Source: Pseudomonadota bacterium (GTDB taxonomy: Bacteria; Chloroflexota; UBA6077; JAJPHF01). Taken from it: DNA of 56,394 nucleotides. The stretch is from contig JAJPHF010000097.1 in the NCBI GenBank assembly GCA_021325365.1, positions 1 to 56,394 of the forward strand. Direction: 5' to 3'. Each line of letters opens with the position of its first letter. Within the stretch, counting starts at the first letter, position 1. The notes beneath the pieces are model-generated. The model saw nothing but the letters and a program-made list of their open reading frames with translations, ran no database searches and was not told where the DNA came from. Shown here one piece after another: positions 24,876 through 33,450 of this stretch. Position numbers and translations under genes: made by a program.

Positions 24876-25784
24876 ATGGACGTACTGCGCACGACGGGCT
24901 ACCACCCGCGGCCGCCGTTCCTGGTGGCCCGCGAGCAGGGCTTCTTCGCCCGCGAGGGGCTTGCGGTCGACTATCACGTGACGACCTACGCGCCCGACCA
25001 CAACGCCGGCATGGCGGTTGGTAAATGGGACTTCACGCTGAGCAGCGCGGACACGATGATGGCGCGGGTCGACAGCGACGGCACCGACTACGTGCTGTTC
25101 ATGCAGGGCGAGCGGGGCCTCGACGCGCACCTCGTCGGTGCGCCGGGCATCACGCGCGTGGCCGACCTGCGCGGCAAGCTGCTGGCCGGCGATCCGGGCG
25201 ACTCCAACCTGGACGTGGTGCGCCTGAAGATCATGCGCGACCACGGCATCGGCGACGACGAGTACCAGGTGCGGATCGTCGGTAGCTCGCCCGTGCGGCT
25301 GGCGGCGCTGCTGCGCGGCGAGGTAGCGGCCGCCATGCTGCCGCCGCCGCACGACACGACGGCGGCGGAGGCCGGCTGCCAGCGGCTAGCGGCGGCCAAC
25401 GACCACGTGCGCGACTATCCCCTCATGTGCGGCTGGACGCTGCGCCGCTGGGCCGAGGCGAACCGCCCGCGCCTGGTGCGGTTCATTCGGGCTTACGCTC
25501 AGGCGACCGACTGGCTGCTGGAGCCGGCGCACCGCGAGGCGACGCTGGCGCTGATGCAGCGCGAGCAGGGGCTGTCGCGCGCCCAGGCCGAGCTGCGCTA
25601 CAGTCACGTGGTCCCCCACGCCGCCATCGACCCCGAGGGCTTGCTGCGCCTGCAAACGCTGCGCATCACGATGGGCTTCGGCCGCCCGCCCTACCCGCCC
25701 GTCGAGCGCTACTACGACGCGAGCTACTGGGCCGAGGCCACGGGCCTGCCACCTCCGCCCCCCGCCGGCACCCCGCGGCTCTAA
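24876..25784 (+). CDS. Leaderless NMT1/THI5-like substrate-binding-fold protein
   Basis: 302 aa, ATG 24876 with GAGGA 10 nt upstream, only 5 bp after the kinase stop. SBP type 2 fold like NMT1: RTTGYHPRPPFLVAREQGFFAREGL, MAVGKWDFTLSSADTMMAR, ITRVADLRGKLLAGDPGDSNLDVVRLKIM and GEVAAAMLPPPHDTTAAEAG. No signal peptide or lipobox, so it should be cytoplasmic, as in THI5-type enzymes and some ligand sensors. It could bind a ligand for the two-component system, act as an enzyme, or be a transporter component that lost its leader. Confidence 0.72.
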   Translation: MDVLRTTGYHPRPPFLVAREQGFFAREGLAVDYHVTTYAPDHNAGMAVGKWDFTLSSADTMMARVDSDGTDYVLFMQGERGLDAHLVGAPGITRVADLRGKLLAGDPGDSNLDVVRLKIMRDHGIGDDEYQVRIVGSSPVRLAALLRGEVAAAMLPPPHDTTAAEAGCQRLAAANDHVRDYPLMCGWTLRRWAEANRPRLVRFIRAYAQATDWLLEPAHREATLALMQREQGLSRAQAELRYSHVVPHAAIDPEGLLRLQTLRITMGFGRPPYPPVERYYDASYWAEATGLPPPPPAGTPRL

Positions 25785-25933
25785 ACCGCCCAGCCACATC
25801 GCGCCGCGTGTGGCTCTATCGACGCGCCCGCTACGCGGAACACCCAGTTGACGGGACAGCGTGGTGTGGGACAGAGTACTTCACTGAGAGGCCGCGGTGA
25901 TACGCTACGATCAGGCGGCGAAAGGAGCGGGCC

Positions 25934-26608
25934 ATGAGTAGCCACGATCTGGAAATCGTTCAGCGTCCGCTCTACAGCTATGCCGAGGCGGATTACCTAG
26001 CCGGCGTGTCGCGCGGCACCGCCAGGCGGTGGCTGACCGGCTATGCTTACATGGGCTCTGAAGGGCCCCACGTCGTGCAGCCGCCGATCACATCGAGGCG
26101 CGACGCTCAGGGAGCGGCTTCCTTCCTTGACCTCGTGGAGATTATCGCTATTGGGCGAATGAGACAAACTGGCCTATCGCTCCCTCGCATCCGCATCGTG
26201 GTCCACAACTGTCAGGAAGTTCTCGGCGTGCCACGCCCGCTCACCCGCCTACGCTTCAAGACCGATGGCCGCGATATCTTCGTGGACTGCGGCCCCGTGC
26301 TCCTCGAAGTCGGCAAGCGCAAGGGGCAGCAGGCTTGGACTGAAGTGCTCGAACCCTTTCTCCGCGACCTGGATTACGCTCATGATGTCGCGCGGCGCTG
26401 GTGGCCGCTGGGCCATGACGGCGGCGTACTGGTCGACCCGGATTATGGCTTCGGGCTGCCCACGGTGGCCGGCTCGGGGGTGCGGACCGAGATCATCCTA
26501 GAGCAGTTCCGGGCGGGCGAGCCGGTTGCCGAGATCGCCACGGATTTCAACCTCTCCCCACAACAGGTCGAGCAAGCGGTGCGCTTCGAGTCGCTGCGCG
26601 CGGCATGA
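25934..26608 (+). CDS. DUF433-domain antitoxin
   Basis: 224 aa, ATG 25934 with AAAGGAG. The N-terminal half has a MerR-like helix-turn-helix (YAEADYLAGVSRGTARRWL) and a FLDLVEIIAIGRMRQTGLSLPRIR helix. The C-terminal ~45 residues are a DUF433 domain (GVRTEIILEQFRAGEPVAEIATDFNLSPQQVEQAVRF). This two-domain form is the antitoxin that pairs with VapC45/DUF5615 PIN-like toxins, and the stop overlaps the start of such a toxin by ATGA. It probably binds its own promoter. Confidence 0.82.
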   Translation: MSSHDLEIVQRPLYSYAEADYLAGVSRGTARRWLTGYAYMGSEGPHVVQPPITSRRDAQGAASFLDLVEIIAIGRMRQTGLSLPRIRIVVHNCQEVLGVPRPLTRLRFKTDGRDIFVDCGPVLLEVGKRKGQQAWTEVLEPFLRDLDYAHDVARRWWPLGHDGGVLVDPDYGFGLPTVAGSGVRTEIILEQFRAGEPVAEIATDFNLSPQQVEQAVRFESLRAA

Positions 26609-27123
26609 TCTTTGTCGATCGGTCTATCCCCAAGCCGGTAGCCGAGGCGCTAAAGCTGGTTCGCAATGATGTGCGCTGGCTCGAAGACGAGTTCGCCCAC
26701 GATACGCCGGATGCCGTGTGGTTGGCCGCCGTCGGCGTGCGGGGCTGGCTGGTCGTTTGCCGCGACAAGCACATTCGCACGCGCCCTGGCGAACGCCAGG
26801 CCATTGTCGACGGACAGGTAGGCTGTTTCTGTCTGACGCAGAAGCAGTCGCTCACGCGTTGGCAGTACTTGAAGCTCCTAGCGCTCACACGAGATGGAGC
26901 GGGTCTTTGCGCGAACCCCTCGCCCGTTCATCTATGGCGTCGGGGGCACAGGGCAATTGCGGCCGCTGGTATTGTAGCGGAGCCATTGACCAAACCTCCG
27001 CTGACCAAAGCTCCGCGTTGCCGCGGGCACCCCGCGGCTCTCACCAGGTGGGAGAGCGCCAGGGAGGGCTGGCGCGCTAGCGCGGCGCGGCGGGCGCGTC
27101 GAAGCGGACCCGGAGGTGCTTGA
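26605..27123 (+). CDS. VapC45/DUF5615-like PIN-like toxin, C-terminus frameshifted
   Basis: ATG 26605 overlaps the antitoxin TGA. The N-terminus has FVDRSIPKPVAEALK, WLEDEF, DTPDAVWLAAVGVRGWLVVCRDKHIRTRPGER and LTQKQSLTRWQYLKLLALT, which match PIN-like toxins with acidic residues D4, E45/D46 and D68. After ALT (about base 26889) the frame runs on without family similarity to 27123 and overlaps the P450 gene by 47 bp. Shifting +1 at about 26890 restores the family ending (EMERVFARTPRPFIYG, then GQLRPLVL) with a stop at 26975-26977. So the gene carries a one-base insertion (or two-base loss), a sequencing error or a real inactivating frameshift. The intact length would be about 124 aa. Confidence 0.72.
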   Translation: MIFVDRSIPKPVAEALKLVRNDVRWLEDEFAHDTPDAVWLAAVGVRGWLVVCRDKHIRTRPGERQAIVDGQVGCFCLTQKQSLTRWQYLKLLALTRDGAGLCANPSPVHLWRRGHRAIAAAGIVAEPLTKPPLTKAPRCRGHPAALTRWESAREGWRASAARRARRSGPGGA

Positions 27124-28273
27124 CGCCGTGCATGGCGGCCGCATCCACCGGCTCGAGCGGGGCGTCGTCGGCCCGGCGCAGGTTGGGGAGCCGCTGGAGG
27201 AGCGCCGTGAGCGCCACCCGGGCCTCCAGGCGCGCGAGCGGGGCGCCCAGGCAGAAGTGCGGCCCGTGCCCGAAGGCGAGATGGCGATTCGGCTCGCGCG
27301 TGGGATCGAAGCGGTCCGGGTCCGGGAAGGCGGCGGGGTCGCGGTTCGCCGCGGCCAGCCAGACCAGGACGAGCTGCCCCGCCGGGATGGTCTTGCCGCC
27401 CAGCGGCGCGTCCACATTGGTCCAGCGGCGCGTCCCCTGCACAGGCGAGCGGAAGCGCAAGACCTCTTCGATATAGGCCGGGACGAGCGCGAGGTTCTGG
27501 CGGACGGGCGCGGTCTGCTCGGGGAAGTCCAGGAAGCAGCGCACCGCGTTGCCGATCAGGTTCGTCGTGGTCTCGTTGCCCGCGACCAGCAGCAGGCGGC
27601 AGAAGGCGAGTAGCTCGTCGGGCGTGAGCTGCTGTCCGTCAACCTCCGCGGCGACGAGCGCGCTGACGAGATCGTCGCGCGGCTGCTGCCGTCGCGCCGC
27701 GATCTCGTCCAGGAAGTAGGCGCGGAACTCGGCGTGGGCTTGCGCCAGCGCCGGCGGCTCGGGCGCGGCGGCCTCCACCAGGTTGCGGTTCAGGTGCGCG
27801 ACGATCACGTCGGACCAGCGCTTGAAGCGCGCCCGGTCCGCGGGCGGCACGCCCAGCAGCAGCGCGATGACGGACACCGGCAGCGGGTAGGCCAGGTCAT
27901 CGACCACGTCCATCTGCCCCGTGGGCACCGCGGCGTCGAGCAGCTCGTCGGTGAGGCGAGTGATCGTCGGCTCCAGCTCGGCCACGCGGCGCGGCGTGAA
28001 GGCGCGGCTCACCAGCTCGCGGAGCTGCGTGTGGCGGGGCGGATCGAGGCCCAGGATGTTCTGGGCGCCCGCCCCCTGGCCGCCGCCGTAGCGATCGACG
28101 TCGGAGGAGAACACCGCCGGCGTGCGGAGCAGCTCCAGCGCCTCCGCATAGCCCACGACGCTCCAGGCGCGCAGGGGCTCCGTGTACGCGACGGCGCCCT
28201 GCTGTCGCAGCAGCGCGTAGAACGGGTACGGGTTGGCGCGAAACGTCGCGAGCATGCCTTGCGCGTCGTGCAT
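27077..28273 (-). CDS. Cytochrome P450
   Basis: 398 aa, ATG 28273 with an AAGGAAGGCGAG purine stretch upstream. Soluble bacterial class I type, no membrane anchor. I-helix oxygen-activation motif VAGNETTT, K-helix ExxR in EEVLR, and heme-binding loop FGHGPHFCLGAPLAR with Cys341. Substrate unknown; similar sequences occur in catabolic and secondary-metabolite settings. It needs a ferredoxin and a reductase, neither adjacent. Its 3' end overlaps the spurious tail of the frameshifted toxin. Confidence 0.9.
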   Translation of the reverse strand: MHDAQGMLATFRANPYPFYALLRQQGAVAYTEPLRAWSVVGYAEALELLRTPAVFSSDVDRYGGGQGAGAQNILGLDPPRHTQLRELVSRAFTPRRVAELEPTITRLTDELLDAAVPTGQMDVVDDLAYPLPVSVIALLLGVPPADRARFKRWSDVIVAHLNRNLVEAAAPEPPALAQAHAEFRAYFLDEIAARRQQPRDDLVSALVAAEVDGQQLTPDELLAFCRLLLVAGNETTTNLIGNAVRCFLDFPEQTAPVRQNLALVPAYIEEVLRFRSPVQGTRRWTNVDAPLGGKTIPAGQLVLVWLAAANRDPAAFPDPDRFDPTREPNRHLAFGHGPHFCLGAPLARLEARVALTALLQRLPNLRRADDAPLEPVDAAAMHGVKHLRVRFDAPAAPR

Positions 28274-28362
28274 GGATGGCTCGCCTTCCTTGCGAGTGCG
28301 CGGGCGCCTCAGCAGGCGGCCTTCGCCCGGCGGCCACGCGCCGCCGGGCCGCCAGCGCCATC

Positions 28363-29076
28363 TTACTGCGTCCGCGGCGCGGCCGGCACGGCCGGCGTAG
28401 GCGTGGGGGTGAGCGCCACGGACGGCCCGCCGGGCGCCGGGGCGCTCGCGCCCGAAGCGGCGGGGCTGGTGGCACCGCCGGGGGTAGTCGGACCAGCGCC
28501 CGTGGTCCGCGGGGCGGTCGTGGCGGGGGTCGCCGCGCCGGCTGCTGCCGGGCGCGCGGGGGTGGGATTCGCCGCCCCGGCGGCGCCCTGGCCCGCGACG
28601 AGCACCGTCCGCGTCACCGTGATCCAGCCGCACGAGCTGTGCGCCTGGATGTACAGCGTGTGACGCCCCGGCGAGACGCCGGTAGGGTCCCAGGCCAGCG
28701 CCAGCCCGCTGGCCGCGAAGCGCGGCGCGGAGAGCAGGTCGGCCACGTCCGGCCGCTGCCAGCCGTAGAGCGCCGGTACCGCCACGCCGCCTTGGTCGGG
28801 ATCGGCATCGAGCGCCACGCGCACCTCGCTGATGCCGGTGCCGCTGTCGGCGCTGATGTCGGCCGCCCAGCCGCTGATGATGACCGGCTGGTTGGTCACG
28901 ACCGCATCCTCGGCGGGCCGCTCCACGGTGCCGCGAACGTCGCAATCGTCGGCGCGCGCGGCGGGGCCGACGGCGAGGGCCAACAGCGGCGCGGCCAGCG
29001 CCAGAGGCGCCAGCCAACGGCGGGAGAGGGTGCTACGCTTGGGCTGTACGATCACCGTTAGCGCTCCATCCATCAA
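28363..29076 (-). CDS. Secreted protein with one Ig-like domain and Pro/Ala/Thr tail
   Basis: 237 aa, ATG 29076 or 29073. Signal peptide (LAPLALAAPLLALAVGPAARA), then an ~115-residue beta domain with CDVRGTVERPAEDAVVTNQ, IISGWAADISADSGTGISEV and GRHTLYIQAHSSCGWITV, an Ig-like module common in Chloroflexota extracellular proteins, followed by a low-complexity Ala/Pro/Thr tail. Two Cys (C45, SSC) may pair. No enzyme motif. The P450 gene lies 90 bp downstream on the same strand. Confidence 0.65.
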   Translation of the reverse strand: MMDGALTVIVQPKRSTLSRRWLAPLALAAPLLALAVGPAARADDCDVRGTVERPAEDAVVTNQPVIISGWAADISADSGTGISEVRVALDADPDQGGVAVPALYGWQRPDVADLLSAPRFAASGLALAWDPTGVSPGRHTLYIQAHSSCGWITVTRTVLVAGQGAAGAANPTPARPAAAGAATPATTAPRTTGAGPTTPGGATSPAASGASAPAPGGPSVALTPTPTPAVPAAPRTQ

Positions 29077-29235
29077 CGCGAACTGGGCCGGTCCGCCACG
29101 GCATTACGTCGATTGTGCGAGCCTGCCCAGCTGGCCTGGAAATGCCCTCCCACGCGCCCGTCGCTCCCATCGGCACGCCTAGTGGGGTGGGCAGGCCCCC
29201 CAGTATAGCGGGCGGGTGTGGGAGCCTGCCCAAAA

Positions 29236-30186
29236 TTAGCCGTGGGCGGCGAAGAACTGCCAGATGAGGCGGGTGGCCGAGACGTTCGCGCCGCACAGGT
29301 TGCGGCGAATCTCCTGGAGGCCGCCGAAGTAGACGTGCCCGCCGTCGGGCACCGTGTAGAGCACGACGTCACAGCCGTTGGCGCCCGCTCGGTAGGTCCG
29401 CTCCTCCACACCCCGCACGCCCAGGTCGCACACGACGGGCATGGGGTCGCAGTCGTTGCGGGTCGTCCAGAGCGCGACCGTGTCGCGCACGGCGACGAAG
29501 TCGGAGTCGCCATTGACGTTGACGCCGCCCGCGTAGGGCACGATGTGGTCGCGGCCGCCATGCATGATCAGCACCGGGACGGGCGCCTTCGGGGCGGGGA
29601 TGTACGTGTACTCGGGCTGGCCCGGCGTGCGGCCGCCCACGGTGGCGTTCACGGCCGCGATGGCCGTCAGGCGCTCGGGTAGCTCGGCGGCCAGGCGATG
29701 GGCGAGCATCCCGCCGTTCGACCAGCCGGCCGCGTACACGCGGCGCGGGTCGATCCGGTAGGCCGCGAGCAGCGTGTCGAGCAGGTGACCGATGAACCCC
29801 ACGTCGTCTACGTTGTGCGCATAAGGGTAGCCGCAGCAAAACCCGGCGTTCCACGAGCGCGCGGGATCGTCGGGACCGGCCAGGCCGTTGGGATAAGCGA
29901 CCACGAAGCCCGCCTGGTCGGCCTGGTGGCTCATGCCCGAGTAGATCTCGAACTGGCGCGCGTAGTCCCCGCGAGGGTGCAGCATGACGACCAGCGGCAG
30001 GCGCGCGCGGCCGTTGTACCGCGGCGGCAGGTGCAGCCGATACGTGCGCTCGCGGCCGCCGAACGTGAGGTGGTGCTCGCGGCTGCGGAGGAGGCTGAGC
30101 GGGTGTGTGAGCCGCGCCACGCCGAGGGCGGCCAGCGACGCGCCCGCCAGCCCCCCGGCCAGCGCGGCGCGGACAAGTGACCGCAT
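29236..30186 (-). CDS. PHB depolymerase-like (LpqC) esterase
   Basis: 316 aa, ATG 30186. N-terminal hydrophobic signal segment, then the esterase PHB family: TYRLHLPPRYNGRARLPLVVMLHP, SGMSHQADQAGFVVAYPNG and the serine nucleophile elbow GWSNGG (S156). HGGRDHIVPY probably holds the catalytic Asp and PDGGHVY the His. Likely an extracytoplasmic esterase of feruloyl/acetylxylan or PHB-oligomer type. It lies 93 bp downstream of the permease on the same strand and could belong to that operon. Confidence 0.8.
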   Translation of the reverse strand: MRSLVRAALAGGLAGASLAALGVARLTHPLSLLRSREHHLTFGGRERTYRLHLPPRYNGRARLPLVVMLHPRGDYARQFEIYSGMSHQADQAGFVVAYPNGLAGPDDPARSWNAGFCCGYPYAHNVDDVGFIGHLLDTLLAAYRIDPRRVYAAGWSNGGMLAHRLAAELPERLTAIAAVNATVGGRTPGQPEYTYIPAPKAPVPVLIMHGGRDHIVPYAGGVNVNGDSDFVAVRDTVALWTTRNDCDPMPVVCDLGVRGVEERTYRAGANGCDVVLYTVPDGGHVYFGGLQEIRRNLCGANVSATRLIWQFFAAHG

Positions 30187-30279
30187 GGCGGCGTGCCTCG
30201 CAGCGGGCGGAGTCTCTATGCTCAGGGTACCAGACGGACTGCCAGCCCGGGCGGCAACCCCTCGCGTCGCGGCACGCCG

Positions 30280-32037
30280 TCACCCGAGCGCGTTGGCGCG
30301 CTGGATGCGGGTGAACGCCGAGCGGAGCAGGAAGACGATCGTCGTCACCAGGACGATGAGGAGCACGCCGAGCGCCGACACCTGTCCCACCGACGACGAC
30401 GCCCACAGTTTCCAGATGAGCGTCGGCAGCACCTCGGACGCCGGCGAGTAGAGCACGAGCGCCATCGTCACCTCGCGGTACGACAGGAGCGCCAGCCACA
30501 GCCAGGCGTTGAACACGGCCCCGGCCACCAGCGGCAGCAGGATGCGGTGAAATACCTGCATGCCGTTCGCGCCCGACAGCTTGCCCGCCTCCTCTAGCTC
30601 GCTGTGGACCTGGATCAGCGTGCTGTTCATCGTGCGGGTGCCGTAGGCGAGCTGGGTGATGGTGTGCGCGATGATGATCAGCACGATGGTGCCGTAGAGC
30701 GGCAGCCAGGTGCGGTAGGTGAGCGCCAGCCAGGCGAGCGCCACGGCGAAGACGATGGACGGGATCGCGTGGGGCAGGAAGGCGAGCATGTCCACCGGGC
30801 CGCGCACGGCCGAGCGCGAGCGCACGACGATCCACGACACGGCGAGCGACAGGATGATCGTCAGCGTGGGCGCGGCGATGACGAGCAGGACCGTGTTCAG
30901 GATCGGCGTCAGGCTGACGTAGCTCGGCAGCGTGAAGTAGTTGGTGAGGGACACGTCGTGTAGCGCGCCGACCGACGGCACCTGCAGGTAGGGCAGCAGC
31001 GACGCCCAGACGAGCGCCGCGGCTGGCAGGAAGATCTCCAGCGCGAAGTAGCAGACGACGAAGCCAACCGCCGCCCACTTCCAGCTGCCCAGCTCAAGCT
31101 GGCGCGGCCGGTAACCCTTGCCCGAGATGACCGCATACTTCTTCCCCTCGCTGACGACGCGGAAGTAGAGGTAGCTAGCCAGCAGGCCGAGCGCCATCAT
31201 GATGAGGCCGTAAGTGGCGGCCAGACCATATTTCGGCAGGCCGGTCTGGGGCGTGACGGCGAAGTAGATGGCCGAGCTGAGCACGAACGTGCGCGACGGC
31301 AGGCCGAGCAGCGCGGGCGTCTCGAACACCGAGACGGCGGTCATGAGCAGATAGATCATGACGCCAAGAATGGCCGGCATGGTGAGCGGCACGTTCACGC
31401 GCAGCACCGTCTGCAGCTTGCTGGCGCCGCTGGTGTAGGCGGCCTCTTCGAGGGAGGGGTCGATGGCCCGATACGCCGCGGCCAGCATGAAGAAGGCGGC
31501 CGGCACGAACGAGATGCCCTGCGTGATCGCCATGCCGAAGACGTTGTACAGGCTAAGCGGCGCCTCGCTCAGGCCGAACAGGCTCATCAGCGCCTGATTG
31601 ACGATGCCGATCTGCGGGCTGAATAGGAGGATCCAGCCGATCACCCGTAAGAACACCGGGATGAGGATGCCGACGGTCATCAGCACGTAGATGGTCTCTT
31701 TGCCGGGCAAGTCGGTCCGCGTCATCAGCCAGACGAGCGGCACGGCGAACAGCAGCGTCACCGCGATCGTGAAGACGGCGAAGGTGAGCGTGTTGCCCAT
31801 CACCTGCCCGGTGAATGGGTCGGTGAACACCTCGGTGAAGTTGGCGAACGTGAGCGGCCGCGCCTGGCCGGGCAAGCCCGTGCGCAGGCTCATGACGAGC
31901 ACGGCGAGCGTCGGGATGCCGATGAGCAGCCCCAGGAGCGCCAGCACGCCGACGCTAAAGATGCCGCCGCTCGTGAACGCCCCCAGGCGGCGCCCGATCG
32001 GGATCCCCGCGATGCGGGTATCGGCTGCGATGCTCAC
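30280..32037 (-). CDS. ABC transporter fused double permease (Fe3+/2-aminoethylphosphonate type)
   Basis: 585 aa, GTG 32037. About twelve membrane segments in two tandem permease domains. Each has a cytoplasmic EAA loop for ATPase contact: EEAAYTSGASKLQTVLRVNVP in the first and LEEAGKLSGANGMQVFHRILLP in the second. This fused form is typical of FbpB/AfuB-like iron and organic-acid importers. The matching SBP is just upstream; no ATPase gene is in the window, so the transporter must borrow one. A perfect hairpin lies in the 79-bp gap to the SBP gene. Confidence 0.92.
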   Translation of the reverse strand: MSIAADTRIAGIPIGRRLGAFTSGGIFSVGVLALLGLLIGIPTLAVLVMSLRTGLPGQARPLTFANFTEVFTDPFTGQVMGNTLTFAVFTIAVTLLFAVPLVWLMTRTDLPGKETIYVLMTVGILIPVFLRVIGWILLFSPQIGIVNQALMSLFGLSEAPLSLYNVFGMAITQGISFVPAAFFMLAAAYRAIDPSLEEAAYTSGASKLQTVLRVNVPLTMPAILGVMIYLLMTAVSVFETPALLGLPSRTFVLSSAIYFAVTPQTGLPKYGLAATYGLIMMALGLLASYLYFRVVSEGKKYAVISGKGYRPRQLELGSWKWAAVGFVVCYFALEIFLPAAALVWASLLPYLQVPSVGALHDVSLTNYFTLPSYVSLTPILNTVLLVIAAPTLTIILSLAVSWIVVRSRSAVRGPVDMLAFLPHAIPSIVFAVALAWLALTYRTWLPLYGTIVLIIIAHTITQLAYGTRTMNSTLIQVHSELEEAGKLSGANGMQVFHRILLPLVAGAVFNAWLWLALLSYREVTMALVLYSPASEVLPTLIWKLWASSSVGQVSALGVLLIVLVTTIVFLLRSAFTRIQRANALG

Positions 32038-32067
32038 GTGTCCCCCGCTTCCTCGGCAGCTAGAGGT

Positions 32068-32112
32068 CTGGGAAGGACATGATGCTGTGCCACAGCATCA
32101 TGTCCTTCCCAG
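32068..32112 (-). promoter_or_regulatory. Perfect 20-bp intercistronic hairpin
   Basis: CTGGGAAGGACATGATGCTG and its exact complement flank a 5-nt loop (the dyad is 22 bp around one central base). It starts 4 bp after the SBP stop and ends 30 bp before the permease start. There is no U-tract, and GC is near 50 percent in a 70 percent region. It may partly terminate or shield the 3' end so that more SBP than permease is made. Confidence 0.75.
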
Positions 32113-32116
32113 GATA

Positions 32117-33223
32117 TTAGCGGAACCCCATCATGCGGCCGTACTTCTCGGTGAGCTGATCGAGCTGCTCGGCGCCAAACTTCGGGTCGAGCGTCACGAC
32201 GTCCTTGCCCTGCGCGTAGCGATTGGCGGTCGTACCCTCGATGAACATCGAGGTCTGGCCCTGCATCTCCTCCCACAGCGCCTGCGCCTCGGGCGAGAGC
32301 AGGAACACCGCCATCAGCTTCGCCTGGTTCGGGTGCTGCACCCCCTTCAGCAGGCCCACGTCGTACTGCTGGGCGAGGATGGGCCGGGCCGTCTCGACCA
32401 CCGTGAACGGCGCGCCCGTCTTGCGGGCCTCGATCCAGTAGCTGTCCGACACCGCGCTGAAGATGGCCAGCTCGCCCAGCGTCACGCGCGTGTAGGTCTC
32501 GGGCAGGTTGCCGAGCGCCGGCTGGTTGGCCGCGATCCCTTCCACCAGGCGGGTCGTGCGATCGTCGCCCCAGGCCTGCGCCAGCCGCGCCCAGAAGTGG
32601 GTGGCCGTCGAGACGCCGATCTTGCCCTGCCACTTCGGATCGGCCAGGTCGCCCCAGTCCTTCGGCGCGTCCTCGGCGGACACCAGGTTCGGATTGTAGG
32701 CCGGCGCGACGAACGTGGACGCCGTCATGACCGACGTGCCCTCGTTGGTGATCGAGCGCGGGCCGACGCCGAGCGCCGCCCAATCCACCGGCTCCAGCAC
32801 GCCGTTGCTAAACAGCATGGCGTAGTGGGCGTCGGTCATCATGGCGAGGTCCCAGGTCGGCGCCTGGCCAGCGCCGATCTCGGTGATCAGCCGCGCCACG
32901 TCGCGCGTCATCGAGCCCGATTGCGTGTATTGATAGTCGATGTTCAAGCCGTACTTCTGATTGAACGCGTTCATCAGCCGCGCGGCGTCGGGCTTGGAGA
33001 GCGCCGATGGGCCGTAGAACTGGAAGACGCCCTCCTTGGCAGCCGCCGCGATGACCGCGTCGAGCCCACCAGGCGCGCTAGTCCCCGCCGGGGCGCCCGC
33101 GGCTGGCGCCGCGCCCGAGGGCCTGCTCGCCGGCGCGCTCGCGCTCGACGCGCTGCCGCCTGGCCCGCACGCCGCGCCGAACCCAAGCGCCACGAGCAGG
33201 ACTGCTGCTGCCAAGCGTCGCAT
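32117..33223 (-). CDS. Extracellular solute-binding lipoprotein of the adjacent permease
   Basis: 368 aa, ATG 33223 with GGAGGA 6 nt upstream. Lipobox GAAC (Cys19) and an Ala/Ser/Pro/Gly linker, then an FbpA/AfuA-like domain: VIAAAAKEGVFQFYGPSALSKPDAARLMNAF, YNPNLVSAEDAPKDWGDLADPKWQGKIGVS, and PNQAKLMAVFLLSPEAQALWEEMQG. First gene of an SBP-permease operon. Metal-binding tyrosines of ferric SBPs cannot be assigned with confidence, so the ligand may be an organic compound rather than iron. Confidence 0.88.
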   Translation of the reverse strand: MRRLAAAVLLVALGFGAACGPGGSASSASAPASRPSGAAPAAGAPAGTSAPGGLDAVIAAAAKEGVFQFYGPSALSKPDAARLMNAFNQKYGLNIDYQYTQSGSMTRDVARLITEIGAGQAPTWDLAMMTDAHYAMLFSNGVLEPVDWAALGVGPRSITNEGTSVMTASTFVAPAYNPNLVSAEDAPKDWGDLADPKWQGKIGVSTATHFWARLAQAWGDDRTTRLVEGIAANQPALGNLPETYTRVTLGELAIFSAVSDSYWIEARKTGAPFTVVETARPILAQQYDVGLLKGVQHPNQAKLMAVFLLSPEAQALWEEMQGQTSMFIEGTTANRYAQGKDVVTLDPKFGAEQLDQLTEKYGRMMGFR

Positions 33224-33250
33224 GGCTTCCTCCGCGGTCACGGCTATTGC

Positions 33251-33445
33251 GCCCCCCGCCCCCCTGATCCTGGGGAGTGAGGAATAGCGGGCGAGTTGGG
33301 GGACACCCCCACACCCCCGGCAGGGGCGCTCCCCTGCACCCCCGCGGACCGCCCCCCAGCCCCCAATCCTGGGAGGTGACGACCGAGGAGGGCGATTTGG
33401 GAGACATCTCCACGCCTTCGGGGCGCCCTCCTGGCCCCCCCGCTA
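33251..33445. repeat. Two imperfect tandem units of ~100 bp
   Basis: Units begin at 33251 and 33351 with GCCCCCC, CCCCC, ATCCTGGG(G), then share a GAG and GTTGGGGGACACCCCC-like core. The second copy is more diverged. It fills the 227-bp gap between the SBP and DUF3500 genes. No ORF supported. C-rich on the plus strand, so strongly G-rich on the minus strand. Confidence 0.5.
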
Positions 33446-33450
33446 GGCGG

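Noticed and set aside
25848..25877. TTGACG plus CAGAGT as a promoter for the DUF433 gene
   Set aside because: The -10 match is poor and spacing is 18; not distinct from chance.
29369..31078. 569-codon minus-strand frame across the permease and esterase
   Set aside because: Arg/Ala/His-rich shadow in another frame of two well supported genes.
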